Notes under the pieces: generated by a model
What the model saw: the letters and a program-made list of their open reading frames with translations, nothing else
What the model was told of the DNA's origin: nothing
Database searches by the model: none
Source of the DNA: Corynespora cassiicola
Lineage: Eukaryota > Ascomycota > Dothideomycetes > Pleosporales > Corynesporascaceae
Reading direction: 5' to 3'
NCBI GenBank assembly: GCA_022059125.1
Contig: JAEUWY010000020.1
Location: forward strand, 620,001-684,000
DNA length: 64,000 nucleotides
Part shown: positions 1 to 10,369 of the stretch, piece after piece
Layout: every line of letters begins with the position of its first letter
Numbering within the stretch: the first letter of the stretch is position 1
Made by a program: the position numbers and the translations under genes

Positions 1-1019
1 GCAAGATGGATATCGACTACTCAAAGCTCTACGATGCCTTTTTCCGCCGCCAGACCAAGCCTGAGTTGACCAAGTATGGCGAGGTTTACTACGAGGGCAA
101 GGAATACGAGACCAACTTACTCCATCTCCGGCCTGGCGAGCTTAGCGACGAGGTTAGGGAGGCACTTGGCATGGCCCCCGGGCATCCACCTCCGTGGCTC
201 ATCAATCAGCAACGCTTCGGTCCGCCACCTACTTATCCGAACCTGAAGGTTCCTGGCGTCAACGCGCCCATTCCTCCCGGCGCTTCTTGGGGGTATGCAC
301 CTGGTCAATGGGGAAAGCCTCCTCAGGATGACCAGGGTCGTCCTCTTTTCGGTGGTGATCTTTTCGGAACGAATATTCTGGAGGAGAACCAGCAGTCGAC
401 TCAGCTTGGAGAACCCGTCGAGCGAGCTCCTTGGGGAGTGCTTCGACCTGAAGGTGAGAGTGAAGACGAGGAGGAAGATGACGATGAGGACGATGAAGAG
501 GAGGAGGACGACGACGAAGAGGAGGAACATGAGGCGGCCGAAGATATGAGCGGCGTCCAGACGTCCATGTCTGGTGTCACGCCTGCCATGCCAACTGAGA
601 TTGGCGGAACCGAGAGCATTGGCGGTGAATTCACTCTGCGGAAGCAGCGTGCAGGAATCGCGACCGAAGAGCCCGGTGCACGACGGAGCGCCTACCAAGT
701 GCTCGAACAAAAGGAAATCCAGTCGACTGGTTTCTTTGGTGGAGAGCACGCCTACAATCTCGATACTGCCCGGCGTGATACGTTTGGCAACGACAGCCAG
801 CGCAAGCGCAAAGCTGGCGACATTGACGTATCTGTCGATGTGGATGCTCTTGAGGACGGCAAGCTGGACAAGGAGGCATTGAGGAAGCATTATGAAGCTC
901 AAAAGAAGGCGGAAGCCGCTGGTCAGTACCAGAGCATCGACCAGGACGACCTGGCCGCTATGCTCGCGGATGAGAGTCGCAAGAGGCAGAAGATGGAGGA
1001 GAAGCGCAGCAGGCGTTAG
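1..1019 (+). CDS. CUS1: U2 snRNP SF3b subunit (CUS1/SF3B2/SAP145), 3' part
   Basis: This is the C-terminal part of the splicing factor SF3b145/Cus1, which helps U2 snRNP bind the branch site. The reading frame is already open at the left edge (first full codon at base 3) and runs to a TAG ending at 1019, so the 5' end lies outside the window; the Met at base 6 is internal. The start matches the conserved PSP region of the family: a DYSKLYDAFF motif, then KYGEVYYEGKEYE and a proline-rich LRPGELSDEVREALGM stretch. It continues with PPPWLINQQRFGPPPTYPNLK-like sequence and a glycine/proline segment. From about 463 to 535 there is a long Asp/Glu run, usual as a low-complexity tail in this family. 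The C-terminus is basic (RKRQKMEEKRSRR). Family assignment is firm; the role is taken from family knowledge. Confidence 0.93.
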   Translation, partial: KMDIDYSKLYDAFFRRQTKPELTKYGEVYYEGKEYETNLLHLRPGELSDEVREALGMAPGHPPPWLINQQRFGPPPTYPNLKVPGVNAPIPPGASWGYAPGQWGKPPQDDQGRPLFGGDLFGTNILEENQQSTQLGEPVERAPWGVLRPEGESEDEEEDDDEDDEEEEDDDEEEEHEAAEDMSGVQTSMSGVTPAMPTEIGGTESIGGEFTLRKQRAGIATEEPGARRSAYQVLEQKEIQSTGFFGGEHAYNLDTARRDTFGNDSQRKRKAGDIDVSVDVDALEDGKLDKEALRKHYEAQKKAEAAGQYQSIDQDDLAAMLADESRKRQKMEEKRSRR

Positions 1020-1807
1020 GCTTGATGCTCACCGTACTTGATGTGCGTAATGCATGGGTGAGTGCAGCAGATGGACTGGCGGTTTTTGTAAAGATACCAC
1101 GGATGAAGATTGCATGGAGTCTGGTTTTTTCCCGATGAGACGGCGTTATGGGGGGGCATCGACAAGGTTTTCCACGGGTCAGGTCAGTCATACGGCGCAT
1201 CAGCATATTGGTCAGGACGCCACGAGCGTCCGGATAGGCGAAGGGTTCGGTGCATGCAAAGATCAAGATACTCCAGCCAGTTCGAAGATGCGTGGCTGAA
1301 ATGGAACTGAGTAAATGATAATTTGAAGATCACGGTCAAGAGTGCAGGGCTGCCATTTGGATGAGGCAGAAACAGACTGTGACGAAGAAAAGATGCAAAT
1401 GGGTTTGTTAAGAAAGCGGATTGTGTTGAAGTCAAAGATTAGCCTGGGCCGATTTTAACTTGTAGGGCTCGTCCATCCTGGCCATCGCGAGCCACTTTGC
1501 CAACACATTTTGATGGCTACACGGTGGTGATTGGACAAGAGCGATGCTGGGTGAGAACGCAGCCTGGTTGGGCGGTTGGGTTAGTCGTTTGCGGATCTGT
1601 AACTCACGTGATCGCTCGTCGCCGCGCTTGGCTCCAGGGCTTGAACTTCACTTTTTGCACGCAGACCCAACCTCGAACAAACCAACTTCACCACCCCGCA
1701 CCTGCGGCTCTCTCATCCTTGCTATTTCTCACAGCCCTCGCGCTAGTTGGTGGACGCTTCAAAAATCTACGCCAGCCGACGGCGTCCACAATCGCCTGGT
1801 TGCCAAT
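1020..1807. other. intergenic, CUS1 3' flank and promoter of the RS-rich gene
   Basis: I see no gene here. Short open frames in this stretch lack conserved sequence. The last 200 bases before 1808 are rich in CT and CAACC, as expected for a fungal promoter and 5' UTR. Confidence 0.5.
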
Positions 1808-3562
1808 ATGGATAGAAGCAGAAGCAGAGACAGAGAGCGAGACCGCGAACGGAGGTTAGCCGGTCCCTACCGCTTCAACCCGCCCCCGGAACGCGACGAT
1901 ACCAGCCTCAGACCTTCAACGGGTGGTCATGGACAGCCTCCTACTGACACTGGTCATAGGGATGACAGGTACTCCAATACCTATCGGCCTCGTTCTCCTG
2001 GTCCTCGAATCGATAGTTATCGTTCGGCTCGCTCTCCACCTCGTCGCGGCCCTCCCATCGGCGCAGACACATACACCCCAGCAAGCCGGTCTTCGCGTCC
2101 CCGCAGTCGGTCCCCAACCTATCGTCGCAGGTCTCGCAGCCCTCCCAGGCGAGACGATGACCGCTGGAGGGCAAGGCCGCGCTCGCCGCCGCGCCGAGGA
2201 TACTCTCCCCGCCGGGACGATTTCAGGAGCGATCGTGGCCGCTCACCTCGTCGCGATGCGTATGATTCCTACACGCGCTCACCGCGCCCTCGCGAGAGGT
2301 CTCCTCTGCCCCGAGACCGGGACCCGTCGCCTGCTAGAAGCCGTGGATTGAGGTCTCCTCCGCGTTCCAACCGGTACGACGAGCCTCGCTCCCGTGCGCA
2401 CAGGTCAATACCAGAGCTCCCCTTCCGGCCTTCACCTACTAACTTGGACAGCCCATACCGTCGCTACTCTCCTGCACGCGACACTCGCGATTTCCGTCGT
2501 CGCTCTCCCACTCCTAGGCGTGACCGGGAACGTGACCGGGAGCGCGATCGCGCAGACTCGTACACTGCGGACACATGGCGCCGGCGGTCCCCTTCCCCGG
2601 CCAGGCAAGCATACGCTTCTCACGATGTGTCTGGCAGGGAGTCGGCTGCAACCTCGCGGCGCTCCTCCCCTCCACCCATTCATCCCAGCAGGGCTGGCCT
2701 CGTCGTAGCAGAGGATCGACCCATTCGAGACCCGGCCTCTGCTCCTAGGTCACCTTTCCGAGAGCGAGAAGCCGATCGTGAACGCGAATTCCCTCGTGAG
2801 CGAGAACGTTCTCCCCCTCGACACCGCGATACTCCCCCCACTGGTCCGCGCGGAGACAGGGATTTTGCCCCACCCACCGGGCCTTCAGCAAACTACCGCA
2901 ACGGAGACAGTGGCTTCTCTAGGGCTCCTCCAACTGGTCCTGCAGGCCGCGGCTATCCCTCGCCAGCCATCTCGCCACCTGCTGGACCGGCCAACCCTAC
3001 CGCACAGGCTCCTACCTACCCGCGCAACAGCAACCCTGTGCTCGCTGCACCTACTCGTCCCCGGGGTAATGCTCGCGGTGGATTTCCTTATGAGCCAACC
3101 CGCGATTTCTCGGGTCCTCCTCCCCGCCGTGGTTCAGCGCATTGGGGCGGTGGTCGAGGTGGTCCTGGTGGGTTCTATGGTGGCCCTCCGTCTGGTCCTC
3201 GCGGCCCCGCAGGTGGTCCCGCTCCCTTTGCTCCACCTTTCCGTGGTTCTAGTAATAGCACGTCGACTACATATCCTCGCACACAGCGCTTCCGCGACCA
3301 CCTGGCTGACCTCCCCAAGGAGGTTCCTGGCGGCCAAAAGGCTCCAGAGCTGTACGACAAGAGCAAGATTCTCAAGCTGGAAGACGAGGCACGCAAGTTG
3401 CGAGAGTTGATCGAAGCCAAAGAGACGGTAAAGAGGCAGCGCCTGAAGGAGTGGGATACACTGGAAAAGGATGCGCAGAACGCGGCTTTGAGGGCAGACC
3501 TTGCTGAGCAGCAGCTGCGGTCATTGAACGGAGATGGAGATGCCGGTGGCGCAGCTTTCTGA
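1808..3562 (+). CDS. RS-rich putative splicing-associated protein
   Basis: A 584-residue protein starting at the ATG at 1808 (MDRSRSRDRERDRERR); the open frame extends further upstream, but the upstream part is not RS-like and has no better start. Residues 1 to about 330 are dense in RS, SP, RD and RE dipeptides, like SR/SRRM nuclear-speckle proteins. The middle (about 330-490) is Pro/Gly-rich with FAPPTGP-type repeats and RGG-like patches. The last 90 residues form a charged, probably coiled-coil segment (about KILKLEDEARKLRELIEAKE). No RRM or zinc finger is visible. It has no introns. It lies next to a splicing-factor gene in the same orientation, but the two are separate transcription units. 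A role in pre-mRNA processing is inferred from composition only; the exact orthologue is not recognised. Confidence 0.75.
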   Translation: MDRSRSRDRERDRERRLAGPYRFNPPPERDDTSLRPSTGGHGQPPTDTGHRDDRYSNTYRPRSPGPRIDSYRSARSPPRRGPPIGADTYTPASRSSRPRSRSPTYRRRSRSPPRRDDDRWRARPRSPPRRGYSPRRDDFRSDRGRSPRRDAYDSYTRSPRPRERSPLPRDRDPSPARSRGLRSPPRSNRYDEPRSRAHRSIPELPFRPSPTNLDSPYRRYSPARDTRDFRRRSPTPRRDRERDRERDRADSYTADTWRRRSPSPARQAYASHDVSGRESAATSRRSSPPPIHPSRAGLVVAEDRPIRDPASAPRSPFREREADREREFPRERERSPPRHRDTPPTGPRGDRDFAPPTGPSANYRNGDSGFSRAPPTGPAGRGYPSPAISPPAGPANPTAQAPTYPRNSNPVLAAPTRPRGNARGGFPYEPTRDFSGPPPRRGSAHWGGGRGGPGGFYGGPPSGPRGPAGGPAPFAPPFRGSSNSTSTTYPRTQRFRDHLADLPKEVPGGQKAPELYDKSKILKLEDEARKLRELIEAKETVKRQRLKEWDTLEKDAQNAALRADLAEQQLRSLNGDGDAGGAAF

Positions 3563-4482
3563 GCCCCTCAAAACTCGACGAATGGAACAATAGGTGGCTC
3601 TGTCAAGGGCTTGGGGAGTGGTCTTTGCTTTAGGCTGGCACTCATGAAGGAGATATGGAGACGACTTGAAGAACGATCTAAACATTGTGTACCCGAAATC
3701 AGGTTACGCAGCTATTCGATGATAAGAGCTTTATATGGAGGAAGCGCCCAACTCCATTTCGATTGGAACCCTCTTTTTCCTTTGCAACGCGAGTCTTGAC
3801 CCCAGAAGAGTTTCTTTTCACCCTGCAAAAGGTTGGAATGATTTCTTGGGCGAAACCACAAGGCTGGGGAAAAAGGTATGAGTCTGATGGGATGGGGACA
3901 AGATCACTACTGAAGGTTGTGACCGGGTGCTATGAGATATACTCTGGCTTTTGGCGGCATGGTAGGCGTTTGGAAGGGGGGTTTGAGGACCTCATAGACC
4001 TGCCTATAGCTTAATTTACCTCACGAAATGGATGACCATTAAAACTTTAGTCGTTTTTTTCCTGTTGTGTGTTGTGAGGCTTTGCTGAATGGGTTGGGAT
4101 TGTTTTGTTTGGCTCAACAAGTTTGGGCAGGGTGAGCTTGAGGATGGATGGAGTTGTAGTGTAAGCGGCGTTTACCCTGTAGTTTAACTTCACTGCTTTT
4201 AAGAAAAAAAAAGTCTTTGGATGTTAATTTCTATGAAGACATATTGTTCTGGAATCTTCTCATTAGATGCAGGCTCCAGTGCCCACGAGGTCGTCCTGCA
4301 GGGCCTGGGAGCTCTTGCCTGGGCCGAGGCGGGCTTAGCGCTGATTGGTTCCCCACCCAAGCTTTGACTCGCCGCTGCTGCAGCTGCTGCGGACGCTAAA
4401 ATAATTTATCGACATCCCACCGTCGCGCCTCTCTTCCTTTTGCCTGCAACACCTACGCCTTGGACTGTCGCGTGCCACAAGT
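3563..4482. other. intergenic, 3' flank of RS-rich gene and RPC2 promoter
   Basis: No convincing gene. A frame at 3685-4014 is open for 109 codons but has no recognisable sequence. The last 80 bases before 4483 are CT-rich, typical of a 5' UTR. Confidence 0.5.
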
Positions 4483-7400
4483 ATGGCAGACAGAAGGGTT
4501 AGTACTTCGCGACACTACTAAACACACCTGTCTATCATGCTAACCCCTTCAAGGAACCAGCAAAGGCGAAGAAGCCGAGGCCGGTCCCGCGCGGGGCAAA
4601 AGCACCCGTTGGACCATCGCCGCTTGCGACGGAGGTGCAGGCTGAGGATATTGTAATCCCTTCCACGTCACCCAATGAGGCACTACCTGACAATCATCAG
4701 TCCAAACCGGCAAAGGACGAGTTTTCCGCCCTCCTCGAGCCCTTCTACTACGGCAAGTCCTTGACGGACCCGATCGATACCGCGAGAGACAAGTGGAATC
4801 TGCTGCCAGCCTTTTTGAAGGTCAAGGGTCTGGTCAAGCAGCATCTTGACTCATACAATCACTTTGTCGACGTCGAACTCAAGAAGATCATCAAGGCGAA
4901 CCGATTCGTGCGGAGCGACTTCGACCCCAAGTTTTTGCTCGAATACACCGACATCCGTGTCTTGGGTCCCAACAGGCAGGAAGAAGATGACCTCGACAAC
5001 CATGAAAGCAAAGTCACGCCAAACGAATGTCGCCTGAGAGACATGACCTACGCCGCGCCCATCGTCGTCGATATCGTCTACACCAGGGGAAACACCAGGG
5101 TTAGGCGAACTGGAGTTCGCATCGGTAGACTGCCCGTCATGCTCAAGAGCAACAAGTGTGTGCTTTCTGGAAAGAATGATGACCAAATGGCTCGGTTGAG
5201 TGAGTGCCCGCTTGACCCGGGCGGCTACTTCATCACGCGCGGTCAAGAGAAGGTCATTCTTGTGCAAGAGCAGCTGAGCAAGAATCGTGTCATTGTCGAG
5301 AGCGCAAAGGGAATCATGCAGGCGAGCGTTACCAGTTCTACGCACGAGAGGAGGACCAAGACATATGTCATCCAAAAGAAGGGGCTCATGTTTCTGCGTC
5401 ACAACACTCTATCCGAGGAGATTCCCATTGTCTTCGTCATGAAGGCGCTTGGAATACATACGGACCGGGAGATTGTTCAAATGGTGGCTGGCGAAGATGA
5501 GGCATACCAGGACAACTTTGCGATTAACTTCGAAGCCTGCGGTAGAGAGAACGTCCACACGCAAGGGCAAGCATTGGAGTACATTGGTCATAGGGTCCGT
5601 TTAACGAAGAAGCCTCTGGGCCAATCCCGTGCACGCAACTATCACTACGAGGCCATCGAATGCCTCTCGAACGTCGTTCTCCCTCACGTCCAAGTCCAAG
5701 GCACCGACTTCCGCACCAAGGCAATCTACATTGCGTCCATGGCACGTAGAGTCATCATGGCGATCCAGGACCCCAAACTCGTGGACGACAGAGATTACTT
5801 GGGTAACAAGCGCTTTGAGTTATCCGGGCAAATGTTGTCCCTTCTCTTCGAAGACCATTTCAAGAGGTTCAACCATGATTTCAAGCTCAGCATCGACAAG
5901 GTCCTCAAGAAGCAGAACCGGGCGCAGGAGTTTGACGCTTATTCTCACTTTAGCGTGCACAAGAATCACATTACCATGGGCATCGAGCGCGCCATCGCCA
6001 CCGGAAACTGGAGTCTGAAGCGTTTCAAGATGGAACGTGCTGGTGTAACTCACGTCTTGAGTAGACTGAGCTACGTCGCTGCTCTGGGTATGATGACTAG
6101 GATAAGCAGTCAGTTCGAGAAGACGCGAAAAGTTGCCGGACCGCGTGCTTTACAGCCTTCGCAGTTTGGTATGCTGTGCACGTCCGATACCCCAGAAGGA
6201 GAGGCCTGTGGTCTGGTCAAGAATCTTGCCCTGATGACCCACATCACCACGGAAGACGACGAGGAGCCGATCCACAAGATGATCTTCCACCTTGGTGCAG
6301 AAGACATTCGCATACAGACCGGAACGGAGATTCATGCTGAAGGTAGCTATTCGGTCTGCCTCAACGGAACGCCGATCGCGACTACCGCCACCCCAAAACG
6401 CTTTCTCGATAACTTCCGACACCTCCGCCGCACGGGACGCGTCTCCGAATTTACGAGCATCCACATTAATCATGATTTCAAGGAACTCCATGTTGCGACT
6501 GACGAAGGTCGCATCTGTAGGCCCATGATCATTGTCGAAAATGGACGCTCCAAGGTGACCAAGCGATATCTTTCGGCACTACGTAAAGGATCTTTGGAGT
6601 TTGATGATTTCCTGGTGCGAGGACTCGTGGAGTACCTGGATGTCAATGAGGAAAACGATTGTATGATCGCTACGTACGAGAGTGATATCACTGGCAGCAC
6701 CACCCATCTCGAAATCGAGCCGTTCACTATCCTGGGGGCTGTCGCCGGCTTGATTCCGTACCCTCACCACAACCAGTCTCCTCGAAACACGTACCAATGT
6801 GCTATGGGCAAACAAGCTATTGGTGCCATTGCATATAACCAGTTCAAGAGGATTGATACGCTCTTATATCTCATGGTTTACCCGCAAAAGCCGATGGTCA
6901 AGTCTCGCACCATTGAACTCATCAAGTACGACAAGCTGCCTGCTGGACAAAACGCCACGGTCGCTGTCATGTCTTACTCTGGTTACGATATTGAGGATGC
7001 TCTCGTTTTGAACAAAGCCTCTTGTGATCGTGGGTTTGGGCGTTGCCAGGTATTCAAGAAGAGCGTTGCTCCCCTCAAGACATATGCCAATGGCACGTCT
7101 GACATTATCAATGCGGGCGCTGTCAACAAGGAAGACAAGACGCACCAAGCCATCGGCGAGGATGGAATCGCCCAGGCAGGTGCCCGACTGCACAAAGGAG
7201 ACGCATACTTGCTCAAATCAGTACCCATGGACACGGCCACGACGGGGCGAAACATTCAGTATAAGAATGCAGCTGACAAGTATAAGCTACCAGATCATGC
7301 ATATGTCGACCAGGCGTGCATCACGGAGAACGAAGCTGGAACCACTCTAATCAAGCTATTGATGAGACAGACACGTCGGCCGGAACTGGGTGACAAGTTC

Positions 7401-8126
7401 TCTTCCAGACACGGACAGAAGGGTGTCTGCGGCCTCATCTCCCCGCAAGAGGACATGCCCTTCAACGACCAAGGCATCAGCCCGGACATCATCATGAACC
7501 CGCACGGTTTCCCCTCTCGAATGACAGTCGGCAAAATGATGGAGCTCCTCTCGGGCAAAGCGGGCGTCCTGAACGGCACGCTCGAGTACGGCACCCCCTT
7601 CGGCGGCAGCAAAGTCGTCGACATGGCCGAAATCCTCGTCCGCAAGGGCTTCTCGTACACGGGCAAGGACTACCTCACGTCAGGCATCACGGGCGAAGCC
7701 CTCCAGTTCTACGTCTTCTTCGGCCCAATCTACTACCAGAAGCTGAAGCACATGGTCCAGGACAAGATGCACTCGCGCTCCCGCGGACCCCGCACCATCC
7801 TCACCCGCCAGCCCACCGAGGGCCGTGCAAAGGACGGCGGCCTGCGCCTCGGCGAAATGGAGCGCGATTGCCTCATCGCGTACGGCACCAGTCAGTTGCT
7901 GCTCGAGCGCCTGATGCTGAGCTCGGACGCGCACAATGTCGATGTCTGCCATAAGTGTGGCCAAATGTGCTCCATGGGGTATTGCATCATGTGCTCGACC
8001 GAGGAGAATGTGCGGCCACTCAAGATTCCGTATGCGGCCAAGTTGCTCATTCAGGAGTTGACGGCCATGAATGTCAAGGTGGTTATTGGGCTGGAGGATG
8101 AGTTTCCGTATGAGGGGGGTATGTAG
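4483..8126 (+). CDS. RPC2: DNA-directed RNA polymerase III second-largest subunit
   Basis: This is the Rpb2-type catalytic subunit of RNA polymerase III (yeast Ret1), which makes tRNA and 5S rRNA in the nucleus. I place the start at ATG 4483: a 15-nt first exon (4483-4497, MADRR), an intron at 4498-4553 (GTTAGT donor, GCTAAC branch, AAG acceptor), then exon 2 at 4554-8126, in frame, giving 1195 residues. Family signatures in order are the lobe region with [16 protein letters not shown], the fork region with [18 protein letters not shown], the hybrid-binding domain [14 protein letters not shown], the [15 protein letters not shown] motif, and a C-terminal zinc site (CHKCGQMC then CIMC). The ending FPYEGGM-type tail fits the family. 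The length is close to the usual 1130-1200. No oddities are seen. Confidence 0.96.
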
Positions 8127-8580
8127 ATGCAGAGGGGGTGGGTGTTGATGTTGCATTTTCCCCGGAGTACTTGGGCATAGCGTGTGCTGGATCGGCGGAT
8201 GGAGTTTGCGGGGGCCTTTCTTTCTTTTTCTCTCTTTTTTTTTACTTTCTGTCTTCTTTCTATTTGCATACCTGGTGGCGCTTGGGAGGTCGGAGGAGCC
8301 TCTTTTCCCCTCACGTTCCTCTTGGCCATCTGAGAATCCCCTTGGATACCTCTAAAAGGTTTTGGTGTATGATAAGCTCCCGATTGGGAATACAAGGAAT
8401 CACGACTTTACACGGCACATGCCACCTGCGTCACAAATCAGCCACAACCAGTTCACCACATCAAGTGATTGATGGATTTCATAAGCATTAAGTTTTCGTC
8501 TCATTCATGACTGGCGCTTCACATCTATCCGTGAAGGCGCGCGTACGATGAGTGGGATATCTTTCTTCATCTCTTCATTC
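8127..8580. other. intergenic between convergent genes
   Basis: This gap lies between the RPC2 stop and the stop of the minus-strand F-box-like gene. It holds a T/C-rich tract at 8217-8272. I see no gene in it. Confidence 0.5.
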
Positions 8581-9063
8581 CTATCGTTCCTCTTGTTCCT
8601 CTTGTTCCTCATGTTCCTCATGCTTCGCGTCCGGTGCCTTGCTGATTGCACGCCACAGCTGGGCCTTTGTATCTCTGTCCACCTTGATGTACGATAGGAA
8701 CAAGTGCGGGCGGGCCAGCAAAAACGCCATCCTATCACTCGGCGCAGTGTAATTCATAATGGCCTCGTTGAGCTCCGTGGGCAGCGTATCGCATGGCGGT
8801 TTCTTGACCACCGACTGGGATTTCGCATGCGCCCGCATGATGCTGCGGTAATTATCTATCGTCAGTGATGGCACGAGGCCATGAATATGTAGGAAGGGCC
8901 AGAGGATAACGGCAAAATTGGCATAGTCCTTGACTTGTAGGTATTGGATTATCTCTAGTATGAGTTCGGCGGGGAGGCTTCGAATTTCTCTTCCCGGTGG
9001 AGGCGGCGGCGGCGGCGGTGGTGGTGGAGGAGGGGGAGGAGGCGCACCGGCAGCTGCGGCCAT
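8581..9063 (-). CDS. small F-box-like protein with poly-proline N-terminus
   Basis: A minus-strand frame ends with a stop at 8581. The frame is open up to 9153, but that would overlap the end of the upstream gene at 9075, so I take the ATG at 9063, giving about 160 residues. After MAAAAGA comes a run of about 16 prolines (roughly 8998-9045). Next are two short helical segments of F-box type: SLPAELILEIIQYLQ and, about 70 residues later, TLPTELNEAIMNYTAPSDR. The C-terminus is a short EEHEEQEEQEE repeat. The pattern LPxEL-ILEII-YL is what fungal F-box proteins show at their N-terminus, but the second half of the domain is not clear. It starts only 11 bases after the upstream stop, so the start or even separate gene status is uncertain. 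Confidence 0.5.
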   Translation of the reverse strand: MAAAAGAPPPPPPPPPPPPPPPPGREIRSLPAELILEIIQYLQVKDYANFAVILWPFLHIHGLVPSLTIDNYRSIMRAHAKSQSVVKKPPCDTLPTELNEAIMNYTAPSDRMAFLLARPHLFLSYIKVDRDTKAQLWRAISKAPDAKHEEHEEQEEQEER

Positions 9064-9074
9064 CACAGCCTCGT

Positions 9075-9959
9075 TCAGTCGGCGTGTGGCTTTGGCTGCG
9101 GCTCTGCAGCAACTGAGAGTATCCACCGATATATAAACCCCGAGAGAAACCAAGCACCTATTGCGACTACCGTGATGTAGCCTCCGACCGGGGCAAGGGA
9201 GCGCGGAAGGACGTTGAAGATGAAGGGATCAAGAACTACAAATGTCAGTCGTGTGTCGAGGAGAAGAAAAAAAAAAGTCGCTGGCTGACGTACTGATATC
9301 GACATCGACTGCGGGTGGGTGTTCCATCAAGGTGCGGTTGGTCGAATAATATGACGCCGCAGCCTGGATCCGAAGAAATAATATGGCTTGCGAGGACGGC
9401 GGGGCTTCGCGCTTGTCCAGGTCAGCGTCCTCCAGGGCAGGGTCTTGACGCTGCTCGCTGTAGCGAGCAAGTGAGGATATGAGATCTGGCGTGTCGAACA
9501 CTTGGGTGAGAGAGAAAGTGTCCAGCCAGAAGTCGGTGGGTTGCTACTGCGGTGTCAGTAATGTTCATGCCAGACAAACAAAGGACAGTCCCAGCTGCGG
9601 CGGCTGCAGCAAGGCGCACAGCGCATGCACGCGGGCAGAGAAGCGCAAAAAAGACATACAGTGGCAGGCCAGCAGATTCGGACCTCGTACCTCTGGCCAA
9701 CGTCCAGGTCTCGCAGGACGTACCAGGAGTCGAGGCCGTGGGGCGCGGCAGCGGAGGGGAACTGCACGGGCAAGCGCGTCTCCAGTATGGGCGACAGCAA
9801 GGGCGAGAGCGGGTGCAGAAGGAGGTTGTCTAAGCTGGGGTGGACATTGGGAGGGATGGTCACAGGGCTGGGGCCTAGGAAGATGGCCTTCTCGACGTTG
9901 GCATTCACCGTCCAGGCGAAGTGTGTGACGAGGGCGAGCAGGCCGGCAATGGGGCGCAT
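9075..9959 (-). CDS. secretory-pathway single-pass membrane protein, unknown function
   Basis: Three exons on the minus strand fit together without frame loss: 9959-9660, 9543-9294 and 9235-9075, giving 236 residues. The introns are 9659-9544 (GTATGT donor, TACTGAC branch, TAG) and 9293-9236 (GTACGT donor, CTGACA branch, TAG). The N-terminus is a signal-peptide-like stretch (MRPIAGLLALVTHFAWTVNA). The body is a soluble domain with a WYVLRDLDVGQRYEVRICW segment that looks like a beta-sandwich. Near the C-terminus one membrane segment (YITVVAIGAWFLSGFIYRWIL) follows a conserved-looking LDPFIFNVLPRSLAPVG. The topology is that of a type I ER membrane protein with a short cytosolic tail. I do not recognise the family. 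A PIG-X/Pbn1-like or other ER accessory role is possible but not shown. Confidence 0.75.
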
Positions 9960-10369
9960 CTTGTGCGGGCAGCAGCAGCAGCAGCAGCGGGAGCAGCACA
10001 GTCACGGGGCCGAGGAGGGAGACGAAAATAGAGAAGGGAATGTGGCGAGCTGCGCAGCATTCTCTCACGGGAGCGCCGGCGGATCCATTGGACAATGGGC
10101 GGCTGTTGGTGGACAGGACGAGGTGTTGATGTCGGGAGATGCAAGAGTCTCGCCTAGCATAACTCCAGGCGGCAGCTTCTGGAGCTGTTAGCGGGTGGCC
10201 CGAGCGCCTTCCGTGTGTGTTTATGAGTAGTTTTCTCTCCCGACTCGACAACACTCCAACACCACGACCGCCCGTGCCCGATCAATCCGCCCGCCCACCG
10301 AGATCAGTCCCCAGAGGCCCTGCGTCTCGCATTCAGATACCCCAATTCCTAGTCCGCCCTCCGTCCACC
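9960..10369. promoter_or_regulatory. divergent promoter region (membrane-protein gene / alpha-tubulin)
   Basis: A 410-bp gap lies between two divergently transcribed genes. It holds a CAG-repeat-like patch (gcagcagcagcagcagcagc, 9969-9988) just upstream of the minus-strand ATG and CT/CCGCCC-rich sequence in front of the tubulin ATG. No further gene is seen. Confidence 0.5.
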
